Below, one piece after another: positions 36,241 through 49,231 of a stretch of DNA of 64,000 nt (position 1 is its first letter; every line of letters begins with the position of its first letter). The position numbers were made by a program, and so were the translations under genes. Under the pieces are notes generated by a model that was not told where the DNA came from, searched no databases, and was given only the letters and a program-made list of their open reading frames with translations. The DNA is from Lutjanus erythropterus (Eukaryota > Chordata > Actinopteri > Lutjaniformes > Lutjanidae). The stretch lies in contig CM034603.1 in assembly GCA_020091685.1 (NCBI GenBank), forward strand, positions 6,577,848 through 6,641,847. The letters run 5' to 3'.

Positions 36241-37480
36241 CTGGGGGATAAAAAAAATACAGAGTCCATGTTAGGAGAAAGACGGGTTGGATGCATGACC
36301 CAAACACAGGACTTTCACATGGAAGTCTCTTGTCCGCCATTTTTAATCATCTTGCAATTGTCACAGGAAAAGGAAATATGAATTAACCATGTGTAAAACC
36401 AATCACGTTGCATACTCATTAGGTATAACAAGTTCTTCCCCTGGAACACTGCCACAACCAAAGCTTTAAGAAATGTGATTAAATATGCAATTATACTGCG
36501 GCTAATATTGGTTGTGGTCGTGTTTGTCACAGAAATACAATGCACTGCCCAGTATACTAGTTTTTCATTCGTACAACAGTCAGAAATAGCATTTATCAGA
36601 GAAATAATTGTCACTTTAAATGAGTTCAAAGAAATGTTCGTGTCCAACATCTGAGAGAACTGAACATCTGACTGTACAGTGACTTTATGAACAAGTTAAG
36701 GCGTCTTATGGCACATAAATATCTTCCATTGTCTTATTTTACAATGGATATATTAATATTGTTCCCAAAATCTTTGCATGCGAGCTAGTTTTGTCGTGGA
36801 ATACATGGAAAGCAAGACATGTCAGTGGAGACAGACCTACTGTCTGAGCTCCGCTTGATCTCTCCGTGCTTCAGGTCTCGTCATCACCATGATGCTGCCA
36901 GACAACCAGCTGAGTCTCAGTTCAGTCTGTTCAGTCACCAGAAGAAGGGTCATAGCCCACAGGTTGTCTGTGCAAGCAGCTTTTTACAGCCCGTATTTCT
37001 GTTTTGTTTGGTGGTGATCTCTCGTCCCCATAGTAGCTATGACTGAAGAAGTACAAAGAGCAAGAAAGTCCGAATGAGGAGGAGGTGGCGGCGGATGGAT
37101 TGGTCAAATGAACACAGGACTTTCACCCAGGAGACTGAAATTCAGGTCCCATGTGAACCCAAAAGTCAGCGTTGACTTATTTAAAGTTGTAACTTAAGTT
37201 TTGTTACGTGCATGGTTTCCATCACTGCAGTTAACTCACGTGACACACTGATTTTTTACATAAACCATAATCTTTTCCTAAACCTAAACAAGTAGTTTTG
37301 GTGCCTAAACCTAACCAAACTGCTTCTGTTTCACACCGTTAAAGATGTACGCCATATCGCTCATGTCACATACTTAAGGTCCAGTCTACCAGTGATCATA
37401 TATGTAATGTCTGGAGTCATTAGCGATCAATCTATGCTGTTTTTTAGTTATGAGAACGTGCTGGGGAAGTTATTCTGCAC
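36241..37480. other. intronic DNA with 'cctaaacctaac' repeat
   Basis: 37060-37400 carries 'cataaaccataatcttttcc' and 'ggtgcctaaacctaaccaaa', motifs of a common fish dispersed repeat. A related 'aacacaggactttcac' block occurs at 36303 and 37117. The rest is unrecognised. Confidence 0.45.
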
Positions 37481-38240
37481 CTGGTCAAGAAATCTTTTTG
37501 TACGTAACTAGAGATCTTCCAGTAACATTTTATTTCTTCCTGATACTAAATCCAATATCTGAAATTGGTCAATACCACATACCACATTTATATAGCTGTA
37601 TACTAAATCATGTATAATGCAGTGTGATTGCTATCATTGTTGCATGGTTTGACTCAGTTTGAACCCTTTGTAAAACATATGACCAAATTACAAATGAATT
37701 CAGGGAATAATGCCATAGGACACAACTTCACCATCATAGGAAAAAAAAAGTGCATAGGACACTGCTGGGAAGAAGCAGGATCCTGTTTTGGGCTTAAAAA
37801 ATTATGTGGTATAGGACACTTGTACTTACCAATACAGATTAGGATTATGTATCGGCAAGAATCTGGCAATAAAATAGATATTGTGATACACGGGTTACAA
37901 TTCAATATATTGCAGTATATTCTGATACTGTAAGCAAGATGATATATTGCTTTTTTAAAATCTGATTTTAAGAAAACTGTCATTGTATAAAGAACAAAAC
38001 ACCATTATGTAGAACATTTGAGTTTAAAAAATATATTTTTTTTATGCAACCAGGATGGGGAAGAAAGGTAACAGCACTGCTATATAGTGATCTGGGGTTT
38101 AAGCACAACACAAAATTAACCACTCCTATAAACCTTTGCATGAATCCCAATATCACAGTACAGTATTTTGAGATTGATACAGTATCACAAAATCTAATAC
38201 TGTAATACTTGTTTTTACATCCCTAAATACAGATACAAGC
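37481..38240. mobile_element. 'atatcgatattg' class repeat region
   Basis: Contains 'aatccaatatctgaaattgg', 'gatattgtgatacacgg', 'caatatattgcagtatattc' and 'agtattttgagattgataca', typical of the fish TIR elements made of ATATTG/CGATA words. Boundaries and number of elements are unclear. Confidence 0.4.
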
Positions 38241-38612
38241 ATTTCAGGCAAGATAAGTTTCCCAAATTGTCAAACTATTCCTTTAAAAATATGAAAGCAA
38301 TTGCTTCAACAGCCTGGGGATTGATGTCAGTACTTTCAGTGTGGATATGGTTAAAGCTACTGACCCTTGCTGGCATCCCACACGGCCTTAAATGACTAGA
38401 AATCAGCCAGGAGAACTTTACTGTCAGTGCTCTCAAGGTGAAATAAACGCACAGCAGCATGAGAACCGCTGTCGTTTAAAAACACTGTAGGTGTTATTCA
38501 CTAAATTGCATCTCCAACCTTTTTCATATTGTGCTGCTGGCCTCACAGCTTTCACTTTGATCTGTATTCTAGTTGGCAAGAATCTCTGAATCTGTTCTCC
38601 CTTTGACGCGCG

Positions 38613-38650
<38 letters not shown>
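38613..38650. repeat. (CT)n tract upstream of the transmembrane exon
   Basis: An almost pure CT run with one GT, about 65-100 nt before the acceptor at 38714. It forms part of an extended pyrimidine tract and may contribute to 3' splice-site strength. The relic exon at 34.5 kb has a related but more degenerate pyrimidine tract. Confidence 0.9.
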
Positions 38651-38714
38651 GCTTTTTTCTCCTCTGCTCTTTTTTTTTCTGTCTCTGCTCCAAATGCCAC
38701 CCTCCTCCCCTCAG

Positions 38715-38965
38715 GGCGGGATGATCGCCCTTCTGCTGTCCATCCTGTGCCTGGTCCTGATCCTCTACACCCGCAGGCGCTGGTGTAAACGCCGCCGCAT
38801 CCCTCAGCCCCAGAAGAGCGCCAGCGCCGAGGCGGCTAATGAGATCCACTACATCCCCTCAGTGCTGATGGGAGGCCAGGCCAGGGAGAGCCTGAGGAAC
38901 TCCCGGGGTCAGGGGCCCAACTCCAGCGGTACCCTCAGCATCCGGGAGACACCCATTCTGGACGG
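38715..38965 (+). CDS. astn1: astn1 exon: first transmembrane helix and cytoplasmic start
   Basis: Acceptor 'ccctcag' before 38715, donor 'gtatga' after 38965; 83 codons plus two bases of a Gly codon. It reads [18 protein letters not shown], a membrane helix of about 18-20 residues, then the strongly basic [10 protein letters not shown] stop-transfer cluster that places the following part in the cytoplasm. Next come [20 protein letters not shown] and [15 protein letters not shown], signature stretches of astrotactins; the [17 protein letters not shown] continuation is what I recall for ASTN1 rather than ASTN2. Phase in 0, phase out 2. If the downstream intron were retained, the frame would read [11 protein letters not shown] and stop. 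The exon is GC-rich compared with the intron on either side. A decayed duplicate of its first part lies at 34.56 kb. Confidence 0.97.
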
Positions 38966-39020
38966 GTATGAGTGGGGTTTGGGTGGATGGGGATAAGTGT
39001 AATCTGAAACGGTTAAACCA

Positions 39021-40062
39021 TAGACTCTTAGAAATAAGGGTTCCAAAAGGGTTTTTCCTGAGGAGCAGAGGTTCTACCAAGAACCAAACTAAGACTAAAA
39101 GTTGCATTAAGAACCCTTGTCATCCAGAGAACCCTTTTAGGAAATAAGAGTTCACTCTTTCATCAAGAAGTGTTCTTTGTACCGTAAAAAGTTCCTTGGT
39201 AGAACCCCCTGCATGGACTCTAGCTAAAACCCTTGTAAAATAAAAAGGTTCTCCATAGGATCCCCTGAGTGTGCTCTAGCTAAATCAATTGGAATACAAA
39301 AGGGATCTTGGTAGAACCCTCTGGTGCATTTGGAATCCAAAAAAAAGTTCTCGGTAGTGTGTAAAAATTATAACAGTGGACTCTGAGGTGCTAACGTAAG
39401 CCGTAAAGGGTTCTTTGGCTTGTTCCCACAGTTGAACCCTTTTTGGTTGCTGTTAGAACCTTATAAACGTTCCACTTGGAACCTTTTTTTGAAAGTTCTA
39501 CCTGGAACCCAACATAAAGGTTTATTCCTTAGAACCATCAGTGAAAGGTTTCACATAGAACCATCTCTGGGGGTTCTATCCAGAATCTTTTCACCTCTTA
39601 ATGGTGTTAACAATAACCCTCTCATGGGGTTCTCCTGAGAACCTTTTATATATCCCAAGGTTTTCATCTGAAACCCACCCAAGGGGTTCTACTGAGAACC
39701 TTTTTATATTCCAAAGGTTTCATCTAGAACACATCTAGAGGGTTGTACCGAGAACCTTCTTATATTCAAAGGGCTTCATCTAGAACCCACCCCGGGGGTC
39801 CAACTGAGAACCTTTTTATATTCCAAGGGTTTTATCTTGAATCTAGCCAGGGGGTTCTACCAAGAACCCTTTTGTATTATAGAAAGAATTTAAACAGTAT
39901 TTGAGGAATTCTTTCTTTCAAAAAGGGTTCTTTGGATGAAAAGGATCCCTTAGTCTAGTCAGACCCCTTCTTCATAAAATGCATTCTGCAGAGAATGCAA
40001 ATGGTTCTGGGTTCTTCAGCTCTGCAGGTAGAACCCTTTTAGAACCCTCATTTCTTGTGTCT
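39021..40062. mobile_element. Foldback tandem-repeat element, copy 2 (both arms)
   Basis: The left end 'gactcttagaaataagggtt' and the right end 'aaccctcatttcttgtgtct' are inverted repeats of each other. Between them are degenerate roughly 55-bp units with 'ggtagaacccc', 'tctagctaaaaccc' and 'aaaaagg' in forward orientation up to about 39360. After about 39420 the same units are inverted ('ggttctactgagaacc', 'tttatattcc', 'gtttcatctagaac'). The element is therefore a long imperfect hairpin, a foldback-type transposon, sharing units and left end with 8219-9350. It fills most of the 1.4-kb intron between the second and third visible astn1 exons. Non-coding. Confidence 0.8.
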
Positions 40063-40349
40063 GAAAATAAACAGATTGTGTAACTGCGATGAATAGTATA
40101 TGAATGTGATTTGTTTTTCCACATTTTACACTAACAGGAAGGTTGGAATTGTTTGAAACCTAGAAAAGCAGCTGATGTAATACAACCTGCACACAGCAGG
40201 CTTATTTCAAAGTGCAGACATCTGCAATGAGTTTTGAGGCTTAAGATTAAAAACCTCCTTACCTTATCAGTAATCCTGTCACACTTTGAAATCTTAACTG
40301 CTTCATCAAGCACGTTAGCCGCTTGTGATGTTTATTCTAATTTAGATAA

Positions 40350-41699
<1,350 letters not shown>

Positions 41700-41950
41700 G
41701 AGGTCAGTCATAGTGACAACTAGCTTGCAAAAAAAAGATAGTTCCCCCAGGAGTGAAGGGAGAGTAAACCGGAGCTAAAAGGAGTGTCAATATTGGACTT
41801 ACCTTTGTTAGGTGGCCAGACCCCAAATGAATGCTAATGCTAATTCCCAGACCCAAACCATAGACACACGCGGTTAGCAAAAACTGGGGCATTTAGCAGC
41901 TTAAGAACCCTCAGGAGGTGGTGGAGGCCAAAGCAGGTGAATGTAGACCT
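41700..41950. mobile_element. repeat related to the interior of the 15.1-16.9 kb TTAA element
   Basis: Shares 'ttaggtggccagac', 'ggttagcaa', 'gcatttagca' and the 'ggtggaggcca' type words with 16670-16800, in rearranged order. Ends were not found. Confidence 0.4.
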
Positions 41951-43251
41951 TTTTCACTGCAGATATTTTGACTTTGCGTTGCAGGAAAAGCGCAGGTTAG
42001 ACAATGTCACCAGCAATGGCCCAGTTCCATTACATATCCCAGTAAGCCATGATAGCGAGCAAGAATGCACAATACCAGGACCCTAAAATCAGCTAACCTA
42101 AAGGCAAGCAGTAGTGCTGAATGTTAAATACCTACGTGTGCTTTTACTGCTATGACATTCTGTCTGCTATGAAAAGGGTCTATTTGACTTACAGGGTAAA
42201 AAAATCACCAGCAAATGAATCATAATATTGATACTCATCTGCTGGACATGTTTCTGTGATAAGAATTTAGACAGCTTCAGTGTCGGAACCCATCACCTGT
42301 GGTCTGGGTTCAACTTAGCCTCTGCGGGGGAGCGCCCAAAGTCTTGGGACTTCCAGTGTACCCAGTTTATATCCAGATACCGGATATCCAGGTCAAGACT
42401 ACCTCTTTAATGTGCTGGCCGTTGCTAACAGTCTAATTAGCAACTTGAGATGAGATACTTAGTTGATAGTTTTTTTTTTTGTTTTTGTTTTTTGTTTTTT
42501 TTTACCAGCATGATACCAAAGGCTGCTCAAACGGCTGATCAATGAATAAATGAATGAATGAATGAATATTTTATTTTTGTGTCTGGTCATTCTCCTGACC
42601 CCACATGGGGTTATTCAGGCACATTAACTACAAAACAACACATTCCAGCATGAAGTCCAACATTATCAAACAGCAAAATACAACACCAACGTCCAGGCAT
42701 GAAGATCATTCCAGTATAAATCATAAACCCTCTCAAATATCGCTTAGGGAGAAATCCCACAATACAAACTCAGTAAAAACACACAAACACAGCCCAACAG
42801 TCACAAGGAAATCTAACCAAGAGCAAACACTCTATATTTAATCCAGTTCATAAACCAATAAAATTCAATTTTTTGCACGTTAAATTCTGACATTCATCTG
42901 TTATATGTTACTCTTCTCCTTTGCTCCCATGCTTTCAGAAGAAACTCAGAAAATGCAAAAACATTATCAAAAAGATATTCAATTAAAGTTCCATTCTTTA
43001 AATCTATCAAATCAAAATCAGGAGCATTTTTTTTTCAAACCTATACTCAAACAAACTACAAAAGGAAACCAAAATGCTTCCAATATCTAAGTCATGTCCC
43101 TTGACAGCAGATTCTGCAGTCATATGCACATATATGTGGTGACATGTCCCTTTAAAGCCATATGTTTATAGAGGTTTTAACAATATTTAATGCTTAAGCT
43201 AAATATAAGTTGTTATTGATTACTGATGGCGCCTGTGTTCCTGATACTGAC
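41951..43251. other. intronic DNA, A/T-rich
   Basis: Contains T-rich tracts at 42470-42502 and a (GAAT)n tract at 42541-42569. No exon recognised; frames at 42605-43090 are Lys/Asn/Gln-rich translations of A-rich DNA. Confidence 0.4.
42541..42569. repeat. (AATG)n simple repeat
   Basis: About seven tetranucleotide units with one AATA variant. Confidence 0.9.
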
Positions 43252-43506
43252 TAGGGCTGCATGATATGGTAAAAACTTTTATTTTCTGTGGAATTAAAAT
43301 CATATTATTTTAATATTGAGCTTAATCTGGCTGAAATTGTGTTTTTTGCTTACAACTTTCATTTTTACTGGAAAAAAATGATGATATGACACTGGTTGTG
43401 GTTCATTATGATGCTGTTTTCTCAGATATTTCTCCTTTTTTGATTTGGTTATTGCACTCGGCCATATTGCAATTTTGAGTTGATTTCGATTAATTTTGCA
43501 GCCCTA
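43252..43506. mobile_element. 255-bp MITE with TAGGGCTGCA ends
   Basis: Starts TAGGGCTGCATGATATGG and ends TTTTGCAGCCCTA, giving a perfect 10-bp terminal inverted repeat TAGGGCTGCA. This is the short fish element class with 'gctgcacgatat' starts. No clear 8-bp target duplication was found. Non-coding. Confidence 0.7.
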
Positions 43507-43539
43507 ATCCAGATAGTGTTTGCTTGCTTTAGAAAGTAA

Positions 43540-43995
43540 ATGACCTGATTAAAACTTGGAACACTTTGAGTGGGCAGCAGAGGAAAAAGGACAAATTATT
43601 TGTGAGATCATGGGGGCAAGCTTCTCTGGAAAAACAAGCAGAACTTCAATCTTATCATCATTGAGCTGTAAGGAATTTTCTGCCATCCAATCTGTAAAGA
43701 CATTAAGACAATTTGGGTTACTTAGATACCGTAAAGGCCTCATTAGGTTTAAATAGAAAGTTGAGTTTGAATATCATCATCTGCATATAAATGATATATG
43801 ATAGGGGCTCCGGAGCAAAGCCCTGTGGGATACCACAAGACAATGCAGAGAAATCTGACACAATCAGTGAGATAAGATGAAAACCTATTTAACACTGTGT
43901 CTGATGTGTCCACCCATTCATGTAACCTCTCAGTCGGGACATGATGGTCTACGGTGTCAAACGCAGAACTGAGGATAGGAAATACTAACACAAAA
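43540..43995 (-). pseudogene. L2-type LINE reverse-transcriptase remnant (minus strand)
   Basis: Minus-strand translation of 43991-43749 gives SAFDTVDHHVPTERLHEWV, then RFSSYLTDCVRF, a decayed PTGLCSGAP (for the PQGS.LGP motif) and YHLYADDDIQTQLSI, which contains the reverse-transcriptase YADD catalytic motif. The neighbouring frame (43743-43549) continues with DWMAENSLQLNDDKIEVLL, the conserved stretch after the catalytic core in fish L2-type elements. Frames are shifted between the two parts, a stop and deletions are present, and the element is truncated at both ends. It lies antisense to astn1. Confidence 0.85.
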
Positions 43996-45289
43996 AATCA
44001 TCAGCAGAAACTTTGTTTAATTACAGTAATAACATTGATGGACTAACTCTGAAAACCAAGGTTACCTAGAGAGGTAAATACTTCTGTGCCTATCAGCATT
44101 TTTAATCATTTTAAATGACAAACTAACAAGATTCTGTTGTGGTGGTTTCATTTATTCCATTAATAGTCTTATCCCCCCCTCCCCCACAGTTCTACATTTT
44201 TTAATAAAAACAAAGCAATAAGACCGTGTGCCAAAAAGGTTACATTTGTTAGTACTGAGGAGGATACAAGTGTACAAGATAAATTGTTTTCTAAGCAGGG
44301 AACGGTATAATTACATTAACACAGTTGTAATAATTGAAACAGTCAGCGTGAAACCAAAGCAAACTAATTGGATTTTTAATTAAATACCAAAACATGTGTT
44401 TTTTTTCCTCATATAGGTGGGAAGTAATCAACAAAATGAAGGCCTGAAATTGTAGTTTCACAAACAGGAAGGCTTCAAACGCTCTGTCGATGCAAAAGAC
44501 CTTTGAAAAATCAGGCAGTAAATACAAATGAGGCATGTGTTCAGCAGTTTTCATCATGAGTGTAAGAACATTAGAACATGACTGATGCAGCACACCAGAT
44601 CTAACTATCAAACTGCAGGTATTCTTTCAAAGAGTTTATTCCTCGCACTTGAAACAGCCACAAGGCTTACGTGCTTGCCAAGAATTTGTTTTACAAGATC
44701 TATTTTTCATAATCAGTGGACGCTGCAGTTGAGTACCACTCCCACGAGAGTTGCTCTATGAAGTAGGGAAGTTTTGATGCAGGTAAACCCCCTGAATTTC
44801 AATTAGCTGCGGATCCGCTGCTCAGATTCATCAGGAGATCGGTTGTGGTGACGGCACTCCAGGACTGTGTTCTCATAAAACCCAAACAAGCCCGACCCCA
44901 GAGGTAATGGAAGAGGAGTAATCCTGTGCATTATGCATTTAAGTTGGTCAATGTGATGGACTAGAGAAAGAGAAAAAGCAGGCAGCGGGATATGCATGGA
45001 ATACTAAACAATATAAACAACTGGAGAGGTCACTCAGAAAATAGCATGGGGAAATTTGGACTAAAATAACAAAGATTTGAGTAAATATCTTCTGGCTGTC
45101 CTGACCTTTTTTCTTAGAATAATAGAATAGTTATGAATACATAAACAAGTATCACAATTAAGTCATGCCTAGTTGCACAAGTCTGTATTGTCTGTAATGC
45201 TTCAACATAGCACCATTTGCCTGGTGGCAGCCACTCAAATTCTCTAAATGCTAAGGAAAGGAGCCTCAGTGCCTCATTTCTATACTAAA
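43996..45289. other. intronic DNA without recognised gene
   Basis: No splice-bounded coding segment or named repeat found. Confidence 0.4.
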
Positions 45290-45524
45290 CAATTCATCAT
45301 TTCAGTTATTTTTCAAGCAAAAATTAAACATTTGCAGATTCCAGCTTCTTAAATGTGAGGAACTGCAGCTTTTCTTAGCCGTTCATGACATTAAATGTAA
45401 AGCGCCTTGAGCCTTTTTTCACATTTTATGGACATTTCAAAGTGTGAACGATTCATTAATTACTTGCGCAAATAATTGGCGGGTTAATTGACAATGAAAA
45501 TAATAGTCAGCTGCAGCCTTACAC
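45290..45524 (-). mobile_element. 'attaatcgatta' family fragment (inverted)
   Basis: 'cagattccagcttcttaaat' and 'gacaatgaaaataatagtca' with 'gctgcagcctt' at the end correspond to the family in reverse orientation. The centre carries non-family sequence ('taaagcgccttgagcc'). Confidence 0.55.
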
Positions 45525-46019
45525 TGGACCACACTGGACGTGAGGAGAGGAGAAAATGTTGTCCCACCATTTCTTGCATTTAAAGTGATGCACCATTGTA
45601 GTTCCACCATGTACATTTGAAAACAACACAGCATTTATTTTATAGCTGTGGCATGAACCCAAAGGTATGGAAATCTTTGCATGACTGGTTAAACTCTAAA
45701 TCCGTAAATATAGATTTCCTCTCTTTCAAATCTGTCCAATTAAGAGTTAGTATTCTGAAATTCTAGTTAACAATGCTGTGTCATTTTTATAACAAAATAC
45801 TATATACATGAAATCTTCCACTTTACAAATATATAAAAATAATTTAAAGTGTGTATGCCATGAAACTTTATATTATTATGTCTGAATATAATTTAAAATG
45901 GCCATTTTAAAATGTAAGATTAGCCTGTAAATAAATACAAGTAAAAGGGGGAGCTGATTTTTCTGGATTAAAAACTGCCATATCGTTTACTTTTCTCAAC
46001 CAGTTTCAATGAGCTGCTT
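45525..46019. other. intronic DNA, AT-rich
   Basis: Nothing recognised. Confidence 0.4.
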
Positions 46020-46079
46020 TTATATTCAAGGGTTTGTGATCTGCATGAGGAAACCTACATCGCAAACCCTTGAATATAA
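46020..46079 (+). other. 60-nt hairpin with 21-bp stem
   Basis: The left arm 46020-46040 (ttatattcaagggtttgtga + t) and the right arm 46059-46079 (atcgcaaacccttgaatata + a) are complementary over all 21 positions if the single T/G position is counted as a U-G wobble in sense RNA. The 18-nt loop is ctgcatgaggaaacctac. The hairpin would form in the astn1 pre-mRNA. It could be a microRNA-like precursor, a cruciform left by a small transposon, or chance; the pairing ends abruptly on both sides. Confidence 0.6.
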
Positions 46080-46932
46080 CACAAGTCACTGGAATTCGGC
46101 TAAGGAAAGCAAATGTTATATAGTGGTTTTTTTTTTAATCCAGAAAAGCGGAGTGCTTTTGTTCACAGACCAGTCTTACCTGGTGTGTACGTCTATGGGT
46201 CAAGGAAGAGTGTGACTTTTCAATTGCAACCCTAGGAAGCCAGTAATAAAGATTTTTTTGTGTACACAGTAACCTCACTACAAGGAAATTCTGTCTGAAT
46301 ACATTACTAATCAGGTTTATAAAAGGTAAGCAATTCTGCCACGTTACTTTGGAACGCATGAAGCAAACAAAAGAAACAATGTACAGAGAAGAAAACCCTC
46401 TGGTTGGTTTGGCCAGTGATGTCACCATGACATCACCAATACCATAAAAATCAGGAAATGCTTGGCACATGGCGGGTTTAAATAGGAACAAACAATCACA
46501 AACTCTGTCTTCAGATACTGTAGATTTTGTGATTTTTCGGCTCTGTTGCATGCCTGTCCATCCTGGAAGGGGGATCCCTCTTCTGTGGCTCTGCCTGAAG
46601 TTTCTTCCATTTATTTCCCCGTTAGAAGTTTAAGGGACTTCTAAGATTTAATTAGGTTTTTTATTTGAATTTCATCATTTTAGAGGCAAGGCAACTTGGT
46701 CTTTGGTTTCATCAAAAACCAGGGCAGCAAGGCCATCGAATAAAACTATGATTTTAATTCCACAGAAATAGTGTGTTTAATTTCAAGCTTAAGGATAATT
46801 TTATGTTTTTCAATGTTTTTCCTATTTCATTAACAATCAGTACAGGGACACTGTTGGTCAGAGATCAGTCTGCATCATGGTGCCATACTGAATAAAGTAT
46901 AATATATACTGAGTTAGTATCTCAAAAGTTTG

Positions 46933-47337
46933 TGTAACAACTCTGGTGAAAACACAGGAGGCAGAGTTGGGTTAAGAAAAAAAGCATGATCTTTACTAAC
47001 AATCCAAAAGTCATACAAAGGCATGCAGTCCAAAAGAGGCACACAAAGCAGAGAGGGGGTAGGCAAAAATCCTTAAGTCTGGGAAAAAAAACAAGCAAAG
47101 TCTAAAAACCAGAGAATCAAACACTTGGAGAGATCGCTAGAAGACCGTGAACACAACGGAACAAAGGAAGGAAGCATGAGGAACAGGTGAATATACAGTA
47201 TATACACAGGGATGACTGTGGGGATAATCAGGGGAAGGTGAGTTATTGGCCCTGAACACAGGAAACTACAGTGACAAGAGAGGCCAGTACTTCAAAATAA
47301 AACAGGAAATAATCATGACAAAATCCAGAATGTAACA
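46933..47337. mobile_element. 405-bp TG...CA element with 5-bp target duplication (solo LTR or TIR element)
   Basis: The element starts TGTAACAACTCTGG and ends CCAGAATGTAACA. The pentamer GTTTG flanks it exactly (46928-46932 and 47338-47342), and removing one copy joins 'ctcaaaagtttgagaaac' smoothly. TG...CA ends with a 5-bp duplication fit a solo LTR (Gypsy- or ERV-type). The ends are also inverted-complementary over about 13 bases (TGTaACA.CTCTGG / TGTtACA.TTCTGG), which is longer than usual for an LTR, so a non-autonomous TIR transposon is the alternative. It contains no coding region. Confidence 0.7.
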
Positions 47338-47342
47338 GTTTG

Positions 47343-48644
47343 AGAAACTTTCTCAAAATTATGACTTAGTATCTCAAAATAATGAGAGACTTTCTCAAAG
47401 TAGACACTGAATAATAATTAGAAAAGTTCTTGTTATTTTGAGGCACTAAATAATTATTTTGTGAAAGTTTCTCAATATAATGGATTATAGGATTTTCTTT
47501 TTTTCATCATATTGGTGATAATAAGCTATGATAGGGAGAGACAGTGCGTGGAAAGCAGCGCATTTAAAACGGAGACATTACACAGAGAAGACGAGCATGT
47601 AAATCTTGAATCTAGTCTGTCAGTGAGACTCCAGTCTGCAGTGTAAACCGCAGAATTATAGATAAACATTATGCTTCACTGTCAGAGAAAATTTTTATCA
47701 CGTCGACACCTCTGCCAAGGTTTGCCTGCTCCATTTCTCGCACTCGTCCTGAACGCTTTGTCTCTGCTGCGTGTCACATCACACTTAAATTTTCCAGCAG
47801 TTTATACCAGGCTCAAAATCCAACCTGCTTCTGGTTATATGTGCAGCGTTTCACCTGATGTTGCCCAATCGGTATCTTAACTAAAAACACTGGTGTGTAA
47901 GAACCATATTGACAGGAAAGAGGCAGAGGAGAAAACAGCAAAATCAGCAGGGGCAGTGCGGGCGGGGCACTGAGGCCGCTGCGGCAGCAGGAAATACAAT
48001 TTTTTGAAGAGCATAAAGCCAAACTGAGGGGCCACAGCGGTCAGGGCCACAGTGAGTGGGAGTGTAGAAGAGTTCAAACCCACTTTGTCACAAGTTCCTA
48101 GATATTCCTCTGCAGGTAGAACCCTCTCAAAACACTGGGATTCATCCTCTTTGGATCATAAATAAAATTTCATCAGGCTAAAAACCTGCATGGGGTGACT
48201 GAAAAAATTATTTTGAGCCGAATTATTCCTTAAAGGATACTTTAACAGAAATCATGTTCTATAATAATAATTTTATTGTTTTCCTGGAACTTCATCTCTT
48301 AATATTTACCAAAATAGATCGTTTCATCCTGTGAGACTTAAAGGCTCTCTGAATTTTCCCTTAATGAGTTTTAATTTCATGCCAGCTTTTCTCGGTCTTT
48401 AATTTTGGCTGTTTGACTTCTCCCCCAGTCAACAGCATGTTGGATGTGTTTTCTTAGCATTACTATACTTTATGCTCACTACACTGTGCTTTTAAAACCT
48501 CCCACATCCATCCAAGAACATCGTGTCTTTCCAAGTGGCTGCTTTCTCGCTTTATAGAGAAAGCTTTCAGTTTTTGCCTCCACTATTATGGACTTTTTTT
48601 TTTAAATTTCCCCGCTTTTGTAATTATGTCCTGCTTCTCCACAG
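47343..48644. other. intronic DNA leading to the fourth visible exon
   Basis: 47340-47480 has repeated 'ctcaaaataat' / 'gagaaactttctcaa' words, a small low-complexity block also seen just before the element at 46914. No exon before 48645. Confidence 0.4.
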
Positions 48645-48794
48645 TGAGTGACAACACCAAACTGGCCCTGATGAACAAATACAAGGACAACATCATCGCC
48701 ACGAGCCCCATCGACAGCAACCACCAGCAGAACACCCTGCTTCCGCACAACACCTCCACCAGCCAACGCAAACGTCTCTCCAGCAACACCCGTG
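48645..48794 (+). CDS. astn1: astn1 exon: cytoplasmic segment before second membrane helix
   Basis: Acceptor 'ctccacag' before 48645, donor 'gtgagt' after 48794; 150 nt, entering in phase 1 and leaving in phase 1. The first two bases complete a Val codon, then [49 protein letters not shown] and the first base of the next codon. Matches the ASTN1 '[20 protein letters not shown]' stretch from memory. Ser/Thr/Asn-rich and basic at the end (SQRKR), so likely phosphorylated and flexible. Reading past the donor gives a frame to 48838 that is only intron. The expected next exon ('AGSAF...' in mammals) is not found in the remaining 15 kb. Confidence 0.96.
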
Positions 48795-49231
48795 GTGAGT
48801 CACTCTCTCCCATAGATTTAACCTTTGACGGAGAATAGAAGAAAATAGATCAGCACCGCTCCATGAGTCTACCCACTGCCAGCAGCAACAGCAGTAATAT
48901 TGTGTAGCTACAGTGATTTGTTTTTTATGTCTGGTGAAAGCCTGGGGACTTTAGAGTTGATGATTATCATGTTTTAATCCAAATTTAACTATTTAGTACA
49001 CTTTTTTGCCATTTTATTTTATGAAGGACTTTTAAAAGAACCCAAACAGAATTGGAACTAGGCAGTTTAGTGTGAAAAACAAAAAAAATAAAAGACTGAA
49101 ATTTGAATTCTGCTCAGGAAAAATATATTATCATGACATTAGAACTAGTGTCCGTGGTTTTCCATTTGTCAAAAGAGGATAAAACATTTTTTGGTCATAT
49201 AAAATTGTCTGACATCACCAACTAACACTGA
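48795..49231. other. start of the last visible astn1 intron (>15 kb)
   Basis: Strong donor gtgagt. No feature recognised before the nested repeats. Confidence 0.4.
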
